Source of the DNA: Orobanche coerulescens
Lineage: Eukaryota > Streptophyta > Magnoliopsida > Lamiales > Orobanchaceae
DNA: 64,000 nt
Assembly: GCA_033398695.1 (NCBI GenBank)
Contig: CM065804.1
Span: 50,995,501 to 51,059,500 of the forward strand
Direction: 5' to 3'
The notes under the pieces were generated by a model that saw nothing but the letters and a program-made list of their open reading frames with translations, had not been told where the DNA came from and made no database searches. Position numbers and translations under genes: made by a program. Shown here piece by piece: positions 33,214 through 44,218 of the stretch. How positions within the stretch are numbered: position 1 is the stretch's first letter; every line of letters starts with the position of its first letter.

Positions 33214-34136
33214 TGTTTTGCGGTGATTAATACGCCTCAATGGCGATCGGCATAATGGTCGGGAGCCAACCAAAGAAGACAGATGTTGGGCAAGCGCCTA
33301 GCGATCGACATACAAGGCGATCGTCTTTTGGCATCTGGTGATCGCCTCTAATGTCCGATCGGGGATGACCGTCCCATGCCACGTGTGAATCCGAAACCCG
33401 TCAAAGTCTGCAAAGACCGAATCTCGGGTTAAAACCCACATACAGATCCGCAAAAGGTGCCGCAAGAACAGGCCCTACTTCAGCCCATCAGTAGCTGTCA
33501 GTGATAAGGACGGCCTCACCTACCGACAGATCCGCCGAAAGGTTCTAGGTGGGACCTCCCAAGACAGCAACGTGAGGCACCTGTCGCCTCCTCATTGGTT
33601 CGCGCATTTGACTGCCAGCAGCAACTACAGACTTTAAGGAAATAGTCCCACGTGCTAGGACGATCGCCCGCCTTATTTAAATGCAGGAACGGCGATCGGC
33701 CGCAGTTGACAGAGACGTCCCAGCAACCCTTTCTCCTATAAATAGGAGGCCTCCAGCATCGGCAAGAGGAGAGTTACAACATTAACAAAGTGACAGTGGT
33801 AACGCTAAAACGATTACACACAGCAAACGATACAGGGAACTCCTCATCTTTGTAACAAGAACTCACAGAGCTTCAACTCTGGTTCTTCCGGCAATCTTCA
33901 GCACTCGATAGTTAAGATAACTAGGGTATTTAAACTCATTGTAATTGTACTCTAATATTAATATTTGTACTCACAAGTATTCATATTAATAACATCTCGC
34001 AAGAGCATTCAAGCCTGGGACTAACAACCCCGGCAAATCTTGTGTTATTTACTTCCCCGCGGACTTGCTCTCGCATTTTTTTTGTTACTCGTCCATTCCG
34101 GCATATCATCTCCGGATAATATTTTGGGTAACAACA
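33214..34136 (+). repeat. 3' LTR of the Tat element (923 bp)
   Basis: The polypurine tract CTGGGGGGCAAT (33202-33213) precedes the start TGTTTTGCGG. The LTR ends GGGTAACAACA at 34136. Both the tract and the LTR end match the minus-strand derivative at 43044-47653 (GCTGGGGGGCAAT, TTTTGGGCAACAACA). TATAAATA lies at 33737-33744. CGATCG words are frequent (33244, 33302, 33318, 33356, 33661, 33693) but irregularly spaced. No 5' partner is present in the window. Confidence 0.8.
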
Positions 34137-35541
34137 CAAGTATGTGTTAATTTTCTTGTGATTTTCTTTCATAATATACTTATACTTGGTGAGATGATGC
34201 TGTGGTGAGTTTATTAGATTTTTATGAAATAAGTGGTACTTTGTAAGAGAGAAGACCCAAGCTTAATTCTTGATATGGGTAGATATTGAATTTGATATAG
34301 TTTGAGCATGTTACTGATAATTTTTTGGGCATGTTTAGGCTATTATCATGTTAGGTCCGAAACTTTGATTACAATAGGAGTTGTGGATTAAATGTGTTGT
34401 TTGATGTTTAATGATGTTGGATAATGGATTTGAATGATATGTAAATGTGGTAGTGGTTAGTTTTAAAAAATAATTGTTAAAAGGAGGTTGTTGTCGAGAA
34501 GCGTGATTATATTTCGATTAATATGTGTGTTATAGTTATGATATGCATAAACAGAGTTTACATGTTAGGATTTTTGTGTCTAGAAACGAGCTAACAAATG
34601 ACTTTTTAATTTTTGCCTGAAATTGGCAGTTTTGATGTACCTCATGGAAACAGCTATAACTTTATACAATATTAATATATTTTTTGAGATTCATAAAGTG
34701 GACATGAATCTAGACTTTCATTGAGGATACAAGATACACTTTCTTGTTCTCAGTATGTTGTTCCAGAATTGGACTTCTGTCCATCCCATGTGCAAATTCT
34801 TGTTTTTAATTTATTAAAAAAGTATTTAATGTTGGTTTTTGAACCAAGAAATGTGTAGCAGAACTGAGTGTCGATTGTCATTTGTTAGTAACTTTATGTT
34901 GTATGTGGTCAAGTTGGGTTCTTGGTGAGATCAATAATTTTTCTCATTAAACGTAGGTTGAATGCAATGCCCTAAAGTCCAATTTATTAATCGAGTCCGT
35001 TGTTCATTAGACTTCGTTAAACTCGATCGACCACTGAAACTTAGTTGTTTGCGATGAAAGGTGGAGCAGTAGAGTGAAGCATAAAGAAGAGATATGAATC
35101 AATTTTCTTGCGATTTTTGTTTTACAGGTGGACATTCTATACGAAAATGACTTGAACTTTACTCTATTTTGATGAAATATTTTAGAAGCAAATTACATTT
35201 TATATGATTGTCATGCATATTCTATGTGGATTCTTATGAACCTATCAATGTTAGCTTTCCAACCTATAAGAATGATCGAATCATGAGATAGACAAAGGTA
35301 TCTACGGTTAGTGTAAATAGTACTCACGATTGTTAGCATAAGAATGATCGCTATCTACGGTTAGTGTAAATAGTACTCACGATTGTGAGCTCTCATCGCG
35401 CTCGAGGAGAAACATTTGGTGGAGGTGCCCATGTTCACCGACGTATTTATGGAAATCTGATGATATGTGCTATAAAATGAAATGATTTAGTAAACGCGGG
35501 CTTTTTCTTAAACCTCACGTGTGTTACTGCTTATATGTATG
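34137..35541. other. AT-rich non-coding segment, possibly an old LTR fragment
   Basis: No protein family is recognised on either strand. A 53-bp tandem duplication (TATCTACGGTTAGTGTAAAT at 35299 and 35352) is present. The style of the sequence and the GGGGCCGTGACA end at 40823, beyond the copia insertion, suggest one LTR of a gypsy element spanning 34137-40823. This is inference. Confidence 0.35.
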
Positions 35542-36110
35542 TGTAGCCCACTAAGTATACATTATACAGCTTGGAAAGATGTTAGTACAACAAGCTGTAC
35601 GTTTTTCAAATAAGAGTACATAGCGGAGGTCTGTTAAAATAAGTTGCTGTAAATACAGCAATTAGGCTTGTCTCCTGTTAGCTTGGTGCGTACAGGGTTT
35701 TTAGAGTATACTTAAATAAATCGCAGTTTATGAGAAACAGTAATTGCAGAAGGTAAATAACATGATATTTAAAGTGGTTCGAGGTAAACTCCTCTACGTC
35801 CACTGGTCCTCCACACAGGAGTAAAAATGTTTATTATATTCACTACGTACACAACAATGTGACTATAATCAAACCTATCCTTGTATCGTTCACACATATT
35901 GATACAAAGACTGTCGCTTTCAACTGTTCACACAGATTGGTTAAAGATTATATTTGACTCGCTTCTTCACACACAGTTCCAACGCTTCATCTACAATGCA
36001 GATCCATCACACATAGTGTCAGGAAAATCAAGGCTTTCTTCAGTCCACACAGGGTTGATGGATTTCTTCAAATATAAGAATACGGGTTTAAACAACAGCT
36101 AGACTTCTTG
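35542..36110 (-). repeat. 3' LTR fragment of the SIRE-like element
   Basis: Similar to 39128-39690. Similarity stops after CTAGACTTCTTGAG at 36110, where internal sequence begins. The rest of this LTR was lost in the deletion. Confidence 0.8.
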
Positions 36111-36890
36111 AGGTAGGATTTCAAGAACTCTGTGAGTGGAAAGGTATGATTTGCTTTTCACGGTGGTCTTGATTTGCTTGCCTTTCTGACAGGGTCCGCA
36201 GACGCTGTCTTTTTAGAATGACACATTGGGCAAACCTCTAACCATTCCTTGTCTAGCAAGCTTGTTGATCGTCTTGAAGTTGACGTGAGACATCCTCTTG
36301 TGCCATAGCCAGCTTAGATCTGCAGTGCCTTTGGCAACAAAACAAGAAATTATGGAGGTTGTAGGCATCCAGTCAGCAACATACAAATTACCTGATCTGC
36401 TTCCTGTGAGCAAAACTTCTTTGGTCAGAATGTTCTTGACTCTATAGTGATCTATATAGAATTTCACCAAGAACTGTTTGTCATAGAACTGGCTAATACT
36501 AAGTAGATTATACTGTAAGCCTTCAACATAAGCTACATCGGTGACTTTGAATTTTCCTACAAGCAGGGTTCCATTCCCTCTTGTTATTCCTTTGGATTTA
36601 TCACCGAAGCGCACTTTCGGACCGCGATCTTCTACAAAATCTGACAGCTTACTTCTATCTCCTGTCATGTGCCGAGAACACCCGCTGTCAAAGTACCAAA
36701 TGTCCTTCTCTAAGATGTCCTGTAGGCAAAGAAAGTAAGTAGATTTAGGTCCCCTTTGGATGTTGGGTCCATGGATGTTAGTGCCTTTAGGTACCCAGAT
36801 TTGTCTGACAGCAATTAGATTGATGTAGGTTACTTTAGGTCCATTCATGCAATGTCTACTTGGGGCGGGCACATAGTCGCTGTAACCTAG
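36111..36890 (-). pseudogene. SIRE-like protease and GAG-pre-integrase remnant
   Basis: On the minus strand, DIWYFDSGCSRHMTGDRSKL is the copia protease active site (DSG). NLLSISQFYDKQFLVKF and WLWHKRMSHVNFKTINKLAR then give the pre-integrase zinc region. The frame stops near 36213 (NVSF, then stop). A CGPCQKGKQ motif is still readable in the next frame before the junction at 36110. The integrase catalytic core never appears. Confidence 0.85.
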
Positions 36891-36945
36891 ATATATTATG
36901 CATGTAAAATTCAGGGTTATTATTAATAATCCAGTATGAATGCCT

Positions 36946-39018
36946 TCATAGAGGTGGAGCTATTTTCTTCAGCCTTACAGCTTGCCTCTTGGGTCTCCAG
37001 TTGAATTCCCAAAGTTGTTGTTGATATTGTGCGGCGACCTGCTTTCTCGATGGATAACGAGGCTCCTGTATCCAGTATCTAGGCACGCTGTACTGTTGGA
37101 TGTACCTTTGATATTTGGGTACAGCCTTCTTTCCGAACGGTTGTTGGCGCTTTTGATATGCTCGGGGAGCATGCTGTAGGTTACGCCTTACAGGTCTGGG
37201 TAGCTGAGGATTCCGCTGTCTGTGATATGACTTTGGTGGCGGAATGACAACCTTTGTTGTACGCGGTGCAACAGGTGCCTTGACAGGACTTGGGGTCTCC
37301 TCAGGTATAGGAATGGGTTCCACATCCCTGACGAACACAGTACTAGTTTTCCCTTTATTGGAGAATGAGTTATAACCTAAGCCACTTTTATCATGAACAT
37401 GTTGCCCGGTGCTTAGAATTTCTTCCATCGTTTTAGATGATTTCTCGGAAGATTTCAAGATGGGCTCAAGTTCTCCTTCTCGTTTCTCGAGAATTTTTAC
37501 ATTGGCTTCGAGCAGAACGAAATCATTTGTCTTGCTCTCACTATGAGACTTGGTCTCATTTAGTTCGTGGGTAAGTTGATGATTGCTCTCCATGAGTTTT
37601 TCCACTGTGATCTTGCTGTTTTCATAATCGATGGACATATTTTCGTAATTATTTCTTAGCAAGTCATTTTCATCTTTCAGCTCTAAGTTAGAAATTTCGA
37701 GCTGTATGTTTTCTCATTTTAATGTCTCATGGGCCTTCTGAATGTTTTTAAATTCATTCATCATATTTTCGAAAGTATGCGATGCATTAATGGGAATATT
37801 GGATGTTGAGCTTACCTAATCATCTCTATCTTCATCGTCTTCAATATCTTTAGCCATAAAGCACATGTATTCTTTTTCTTCGAGCTCATCATCAGACGAG
37901 TCACTGTCAGTAACCGCCTGAAGATATTCCTCGGTTTTGGTATGAGCGGGCGAGTCTTCTGATTTGCCGATCAGGGCCTTGAGCTTGTTCTTCCAAGCAC
38001 GCCTCCTTTCATCATTTTCTTGTTGCTCGGCTTCCAGCAGCTTTTGAACTTTAGGATGTGGACACTTATTCGCATAATGTCCTGGTTTCCTACAGTTATA
38101 ACATAAATTAGAATTACTGGATGGGGAAGATTCAGAACTTACTTTGTTAAAAGGCTTGTTCCTGTATGTAGTCTTTCCAGACTATTTGATGAATTTCTTA
38201 AATTTGTGCATGAGTAGAGCCATTTAATCTTGTGACAGGATATCGTCGTCACTATCAGCATTCTTGTAGGTAGATTTGGATGTATTGGGCATGCTGTGTC
38301 TCCTGTTGGATACAGAGGCTAACGCTGTAGTCCTAGTAGGTGATTCTTCAGCCTTTTCTCTCCTGTCAATTTCATACTCGAAAGCTTTTAGGTCATAGAA
38401 GATGTCAAAAGTAGAAATGTCATTGAGATTACATGACACACGCATAGCTGTTGTTTTTATGTCCCATCGGGCAGGGAGAGATCTGAAAATTTTTAAGCTC
38501 TTCTCTTTTTGGGTATAAATTTTGCCCAACGCTTCAAGTTCACCAACTATGCCAGTGAATCTGAGGTCAAGTTCCTCAAGAGTTTTAGATGGTTTCATTT
38601 CAAAAGATTCAAATTGTTGACTGGGTTTTGGAATTTTATTTTCTTTTGAGAGCTCAGTTCCCTCACAAATCATCCTGAGTTTATCCCTGATTTCCTTGGC
38701 TGTCTTACATCTCTTTACCTTTGAGAATGTGCCTTTGTCGAGAGTGATAAATAGCGCATTCTTAGCTACATTTTCGAGGTTGGCGTACTTTCACTCGTCG
38801 GTTGTCCATTGCTCACGCTCCTTCTCGGGCATCTCGGCATGAGCTTGGCCTTCAATTCTTGCAGCAAGATTTACCTTCATGATCTTTATGGGGCCATCTT
38901 GAATGACAAAAATCATTTCTTCGTGCATGGCTACAAGATGTGCTTCCATCCTGATTTTCCAATCATCAAATTTGTTAATTGAGAACATAGGAACCTTATT
39001 GATCACTGAGGTATCCAT
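36946..39018 (-). pseudogene. gag: SIRE-like gag with zinc knuckle and coiled coil
   Basis: The minus-strand ATG at 39018 starts MDTSVINKVPMFSINKFDDW. The capsid part includes MKPSKTLEELDLRFTGIVGE. The zinc knuckle CYNCRKPGHYANKC lies near 38065-38105 and is intact. A long acidic/polar coiled coil follows (37662-37440), then a basic Pro/Gln-rich tail. At least five in-frame stops are visible: TGA near 38790, TAA at 38224, TAG near 38185, TAG near 37817 and TGA near 37715. All sit where Trp, Gln or Arg would be restored by one C-to-T or G-to-A reversal. Confidence 0.82.
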
Positions 39019-39111
39019 ATATGAGAATAGGAAATATAAATATGGTTTTCAAAAATAGGTGATTTTGGATCTGATTCGGTTAGAAATGCGACTGATTCTT
39101 TTTAGAATCAA

Positions 39112-39125
39112 CCGCTCCGATACCA
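39112..39125 (-). other. Primer-binding site of the SIRE-like element
   Basis: Minus-strand TGGTATCGGAGCGG, two bases from the LTR end, is of the initiator-Met type. Confidence 0.8.
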
Positions 39126-39127
39126 CT

Positions 39128-40367
39128 TGTAGGCCACTAAGTATACAGAATACAGCTTGAAAATATGTTAGTACAACAAGCTGTACATTTTTCAAATAAG
39201 AGTGCGTAGCGGAAGTCTGTTAAAATAAGTTGTTGTTAATACAGCAACTGGGCTTTGTCTCCTGTTAGCTTGGTGCATACAGGGTTTTTAGAGTATACTT
39301 AAATAAATCACAGTTTATGAGAAACAGTAACTGCAGAAGGTATATAACACAATATTTAAAGTGGTTCGAGGTAAACCCATCTACGTCCACTGGTCCTCCA
39401 CACAGGAGTAAAAATGTTTATTATAATCACTACGTACACAACTATGTGACTATAATCAAACCTATCCTTGTATCGTTCACACAGATTGATACAAAGACTG
39501 TCGCTTTCAACCATTCATACAGATTGGTTAAAGCTTATACTTGACTTGCTTCTTCACACGTAGTTCCAAAGCTTCGTCTACAATGCAGATCCATCACACA
39601 GTGTCAGGAAAAGCAAGGCTTTCTTCAGTACACACAGGGTTGGTGGTTTTCTTCCTATGTAAGAATATGGGTTTGAACAATAGCTAGACTTCTTGAGCTT
39701 GAGATGATGATGTGTTGTTCAAGGTTGAGTACTTTTATATTTCTTCTCTCAAGAATTGCGGTATGCTTGAAGAAATATGTTTGCTCTTGATATATTGTTC
39801 TTGTGATGTTCACGAGTGTATCTCAGTATATTCAGTTTGCTCAGTTTTTAGTTATTGATCATGTGTGTTTTTCTGATATTCAAACTTCGGGGTATATATA
39901 GCCTTTGGGATAGATCGGTTGTGAATAGATCTGTTGAGCAAAGAGTCTTTTCCAACGTATTGATTGACTTGCAAGGTGCAAGATCCGGATTTTGCTCCTT
40001 GTGTGAAGATCCTTGTCGGCTGGTATTTAAATACTTTTTTTCAAACGGCGTCTTGACTTTTAGTGAGTAAAGAAGATTCCGTTTCAATGGTCTTCAGTCC
40101 TGTTGGATAAGTGTTGAAGATCCTAACACTTTACAGCCTATTTGTTGTATTCAATATGTTGCATTTATAATGCTATAGTTGTAGGTTCCAACACTGTAGG
40201 CTATCTCTTAGTTTTGCTGTATGGAAGGTGTTGTATGAATGTTTCCGGACAGCTTCCCTACTTGGTGTCATATCGACTTATGAACTTCTTGTTGTATGTT
40301 CGACATTTGTCATTTTGCTGTATGTTGGCACTTACCAAAACACGGTACAGGATTGTTTATTCCAACA
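39128..40367 (-). repeat. 5' LTR of the SIRE-like element (about 1240 bp)
   Basis: Its left edge is fixed by the adjacent primer site. Its right edge is set by ATTCCAACA (minus-strand TGTTGGAAT) followed by GCATG. Earlier or later ends (40193, about 40459) cannot be excluded. Confidence 0.6.
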
Positions 40368-40372
40368 GCATG

Positions 40373-40823
40373 TCTTCAGGCAATATGTTCACCGAGTATG
40401 TTGTACTCAGCCATGTATATCATTTAAAAATATGCATATTGAGTTGAGGATGTGACAGAGGGTGTTGTATGGAAGCCTTTTGTCTATAATCGATGTTAAT
40501 CCTTGATTACATATATTCATATACCTAACCAACTATGTCGTTCCGCTGCAAATACTCTTTCATGGTTAAGCTTTCTAAATCATGTTGTTTGTTAATTACT
40601 ATACAGACTTTCTTAAACTTCATGTTTAATATTTGTGTTATGTATTTCTGCCTTGGATTCTAAATTATTCCTACGGAATTGATCTCCATTCATGATGCCT
40701 TATTATGATTATTTATGAAAATCCACCCCTGATTCTTATCGAATGTATGTTTCCCTCTTTCTTCCCCGGTTCTTAATGGTCATGCCCTGGCCGTGCCGCC
40801 CTCAGGGATAAGGGGCCGTGACA
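40373..40823 (+). repeat. LTR-end-like fragment
   Basis: No coding signal. The stretch ends GGGGCCGTGACA at 40823, where copia coding sequence of the opposite strand begins, as expected for the 3' end of an inserted LTR. Confidence 0.4.
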
Positions 40824-41174
40824 TCAGTTCTGAATTCTTGCATAGATGTCTCCTTGGGAATTCTCTATGTTCTTCCAAAGAAATATTTCTACATGCTCCA
40901 CTTATTGCATGAACTCGTCTTCCAGTAATTATGCTTGTAAATCAACAACGATCCAGTGATCTCTGGGAATGTAGAATAGATATCCCATTGAATCAGATGG
41001 GTATACTATGATATCTAATATCCATCTTGTTCAGATGATGCTCTAAGATGATATGGCTTGGTAAACAGATCGACAATATTGTCAGCTAAGGCTATTCTGT
41101 GCACGGATATAAATATTTTTCTTACCATCTCCGTGATGAAATGATACTTGCTCTCAATGCATCCGGTCATGTGG
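40824..41174 (-). pseudogene. Copia RNase H C-terminal fragment
   Basis: Minus-strand translation of about 41035-41165 gives IESKYHFITEMVRKI and ALADNIVDLFTKPY, the end of a copia RNase H (normally ...HFIREMV... and DNxADxFTK). It stops leftward into a 3' non-coding region. It is probably part of the same copia whose pol linker lies at 42851-43043 and 47654-47880. Confidence 0.65.
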
Positions 41175-42013
41175 TGTAATACCCAAAATTTTTGTTTCCG
41201 GTAGATAGGATTTTTTTTCTACTGTTTAGTGGATTATACGTTGTTTGTGTCTATTTGATCGTGTGTCATGCATTGACACGTGTCGGTTGGGATTGAGATT
41301 GTAGTGTATTTGTCATTCCGTTGGCAGGAACCGTTGTTGTGATGAGTTTTGGTGCGAGCCTATTGCATATTCAGTAGGAATAGCGCACGCTAAGTACTTG
41401 GAGTAGTGTGCGCTATCAAGCATCGTTAGCGCACGCTAAGTATTGTAGTTAGCGCACGCTAACGGGGGTTCAGGGTTTGAGGCAGAAGCTACTGTCCTGG
41501 ACTGGGCAGTCAATAGCGCACGTTATGTAGAGCGTGGCGCACGCTATGATGCGACAGTAGACCACGCTATCGGAAGGGTTGCGCACACTACCTGGTAATT
41601 TGGGTTCAGTCCAGAAGTTACTGGACTGGGTTAATGTTTTGTCTAGTGCACGCTATGAGGTAGTGTAGCGAGCGTTAATGTCAGGAGTTAGCGCATGCTA
41701 TTGGAGACATAGCGCACACTAACTGTTGGTCGGGTTCAGTCCAAAAGTCACTGGACTGAGATATTGGGCGATATATACCCGGATAGCGCACGCTAATCCA
41801 GATGATTAGCGCACGGTAATTTGTGTCCAGTATAAATACTGGACACCAGTCTAGAATCGTCATTTTTTTTCATTTCTTATTCCTCCTCCGCGAGTTTATC
41901 TTCCTCACTTTGAGGATATATAGTCCTATCAAGTCGTATCCCATGTCATGGTATGAGTCTCAGTTTTGAATCTTTTATCCTAGATCGCTTTATGACATTT
42001 TCTATGTAGAGGG
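41175..42013 (+). repeat. 5' part of a Tekay-family LTR, plus strand
   Basis: Starts TGTAATACCCAAAATTT, as expected for this LTR type, and carries a palindrome array and TATA box like those of the minus-strand element at 59516-61705. It stops at 42013, where an oppositely oriented LTR end begins. Confidence 0.65.
41381..41838 (+). promoter_or_regulatory. TTAGCGCACGCTAA palindrome array and TATA box
   Basis: TAGCGCACGCTA-type cores start at 41381, 41404, 41427 and 41450 (exact 23-bp steps). Further sites are at 41514, 41535, 41558 and 41579, then 41644, 41666, 41689 and 41710, and 41784 and 41807, with steps of 21-23 within groups. Groups of four are separated by 64-74 bp. TATAAATA at 41831-41838 lies 24 bp after the last core start. 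Confidence 0.65.
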
Positions 42014-42850
42014 TGTAACACCCTCGAGATATTTATGGCATATTACAGTGTAGTGAGCCCCTACAGTGGGGCTCACAAGACTATAGATACACATTTACAT
42101 AAATATCCAACTAGAAAGGTCATCACATATACAGTGAATAGGACAATAAAAGTTAACATCCACCACCATTACAATCAAAGTCAACACAACGGTCAAGAGG
42201 GACTCAACCCACGAAAATAAAATATGAGACATTAAAAAATATCATGTAGTACTCGAGTAATAAAAGCTATCCAAAACACGATAATTCAAAAGAAAGACAT
42301 AAGTATCAAAGACAAAGAAAGTATCAGAGCATCACCCTTACCCATCATCTTCATACCGACCTGGTACTCGATCATTTGGTCGCTCGGTACCTGAAATACA
42401 TGAAATGTATTTCCTAAATGGGGTTAGAAATGGAATAGCTAGTGCAAGTATTTTATATATGTATAAATATTTATTGAATAGTAACGCAAGCATATATATT
42501 TTCAAAATGCAAGACAAGTATTTCGAAATATCTGCATCTCAAATCATGCCATAAATTATTACATATACATAGTTAACTGTGGATCGCACCAGAGGCCACG
42601 ACCCCTCAGAGGCCCCATCGGGCTGTTTCAAAGTGGTTTACTCAAAAGATATTCCTTGGGCCGTTTCTACGGCCCGTCGATCCGTCCCTGGGTACTCACA
42701 TACATGATGCATCACTTTCAAGTACAAAAATATACAATCATACATAAATATTTGCCTTTGAGGGGTCGGCCCGAAGGTGGAGTTCAGCCCCAAAATAATA
42801 CATGTGAGGCATGATTAACAATGAGATGAAGATAGAAAATACCCACTAGA
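42014..42850 (-). repeat. 3' part of a Tekay-like LTR, minus strand
   Basis: TGTAACACCC at 42014 followed by ATATTACAGTGTAGTGAGCC mirrors the LTR end at 52740 and 59516 (TGTAACACCCC, ATATTACAGTGTCGTGGACC). The sequence is diverged and the right boundary is uncertain. No protein is encoded. Confidence 0.55.
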
Positions 42851-43043
42851 AAGGGGGGTTGCATAATGGTAGTAAGGATTTTGGATTTTTCATTTGAGAA
42901 GTAAAAAATGTGGAAAATAAAAGACGCAAAGATTTATAGAGGTTCAGTCCTAACTGGCCTACGTTCTCTTTAGGTGTCAGAACCAGATCCCAGACTTTAT
43001 TGCGTTCGAATTGCACAAGTTCTTCTTGCACTACATTACCCTA
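42851..43043 (-). pseudogene. Copia pol linker fragment, left of the Tat derivative
   Basis: Minus-strand VQEELVQFERNKVWDLV (43031-42981) is the segment just before the copia RT core. After KENVG the similarity is lost. The Tat derivative inserted immediately upstream of this segment at CCCTA. Confidence 0.7.
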
Positions 43044-44218
43044 TGTTGTTGCCCAAAATATTTATCCGAAGATTAATACTGCTGGAAGACGGACAACAAA
43101 CAAATGCGGGAGCACTTCCGAGAGAAGATAAATAAAACAAGATTTGCCGGGTTTGTTAGGCCCGGGCTTGAATGCTCTCGCGAGATGTTATTAATACAAA
43201 TATTCGTGGATACAAGTATTAATGAGAGAAATCTAAATACAATGAGTGTAAAAAGACTCTGTTGATCCGGCTCTTGAGCGAAGCTAGGTGTTCTTCGTCC
43301 GCGGTGATCTCGCTCGAGGAGAAAAGGCCGGGAGAAGTAAGACCGAAAGAAAGTCATTGCCAAGAGTTGGATGTTAGCCAAGTCTTTGGTATTGTTTCGT
43401 ATTGAGTGCTTGAATCGTGAGGTTCCGTAAGAGTTTTCGGTCCCCTTTACAAGTGAAGGCCGCCTTGTATATATAGAGGCCGAGGGCCTGTCCTAGTGGG
43501 CGATCGCCTTTCGGCATTTAATGTAACAGGCGATCGTCCTAAGGGCACGTGGGCCGCCCGCCAAAAGTCCAAAGCTACACTGGTGGTCACCGTGCGGTCC
43601 AATGAGGATCCAGACGCGTCCTAAGCACCGCCACAGAGGTCCCACTTGCTACTTTCGGCGGACCTTGTCAAGAGGTGCAGCCGTAGTCACATGTCTTGTC
43701 CGCCAACTCCTTTCGCAGTCCAGGCCATCTTTGGTAGGTGAGGTAGGAGACAGGTTTGTCGGCGCCTTTTGTGGATCTCGCACGTGGGGTCGGCTTTGAG
43801 ACTTGGCCTTGGCCGACTGGATGGTCATCGGTGGAGATCGACATGAGGCGATCATCTCTAGCCGATCATCCGAGGATCGTTCTCGGCCATTCACCGAAGG
43901 GTCGGCCAGTCGGTCACCAAGGGTCGATCGGCGGATGCCTGAGAGGTCGATCACCAAGGGTCGATCGGCGGATGCGTGATCGCCCATAAGTCGATCGCCA
44001 GAGTCGGTCGCCGAGTGCCGAGTGATTATCGCATCGAGGTCGATCGCTCGGCACCGGACTTGTCTGGGACCTTCCTTTGGCCGATTTAGGCCGTCCCAGG
44101 TTGAGGCTCGGTCGCCTGGACGCTGCTCGGCGGATCCGCCTTGGCCGCTCGGTAGTAAGTCGGTCGCTCGGCCTCGGAGGCGATCGCCGGTCGGAAGGTG
44201 TTAAATCTTGACACAACA
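43044..44218 (-). repeat. 3' LTR of the Tat derivative (1175 bp)
   Basis: Pairs with 46461-47653. Numerous CGATCG and GGCGATCG words occur. Differences from the other LTR are mostly 1-3-base indels at CTG, CAG and CCGG. Confidence 0.93.

Larger units (their letters stand above)
925..34136 (+). mobile_element. Tat-lineage Ty3/gypsy retrotransposon, 5'-truncated, host of four nested insertions
   Basis: Gag, an Asp protease with a DNG active site, RT, Ty3-type RNase H, a second archaeal-type RNase H, integrase, an antisense extra gene and a 3' LTR follow in the order known for the Tat lineage. The reading is recovered by skipping 3565-22085, 23409-27322 and 31485-32146, each bounded by a clean target-site duplication. 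Without insertions the element is about 10 kb. The 5' LTR is missing, the RT has a large internal deletion, and stops and frameshifts are common, so it is inactive. It is the oldest layer of the left half of the window. Confidence 0.85.
35542..40367 (-). mobile_element. SIRE/Maximus-like copia element, minus strand, most of pol deleted
   Basis: Matching LTR ends TGTAGSCCACTAAGTATACA lie at 35542 and 39128. An initiator-Met-type primer site is adjacent to the right LTR, followed leftward by gag with a zinc knuckle and coiled coil, protease and the start of integrase. At 36110 the integrase reading passes directly into a truncated LTR, so integrase core, RT and RNase H are deleted. Left flank GTATG (35537-35541) and right flank GCATG (40368-40372) may be a one-mismatch target duplication. 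The right boundary is my best candidate, not certain. Confidence 0.7.

Noticed and set aside
33244..33699. CGATCG words in Tat LTRs as a fourth phased palindrome array
   Set aside because: They are frequent, but spacings (16, 21, 17, 32 and others) are irregular, so they do not show the 21-23-bp order of the other three families.
40459..40470. Alternative right end of the SIRE-like LTR at GATGTGACA
   Set aside because: The following bases do not match the left flank GTATG. The end at 40367 followed by GCATG fits better, though not perfectly.
43649..43987. Arg/Ser-rich open frames in the GC-rich LTR (also 47379-47864 and similar)
   Set aside because: They lie inside the LTRs of the Tat derivative, where CGATCG-rich sequence opens several frames on both strands. 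The frames are not conserved between the two LTR copies.
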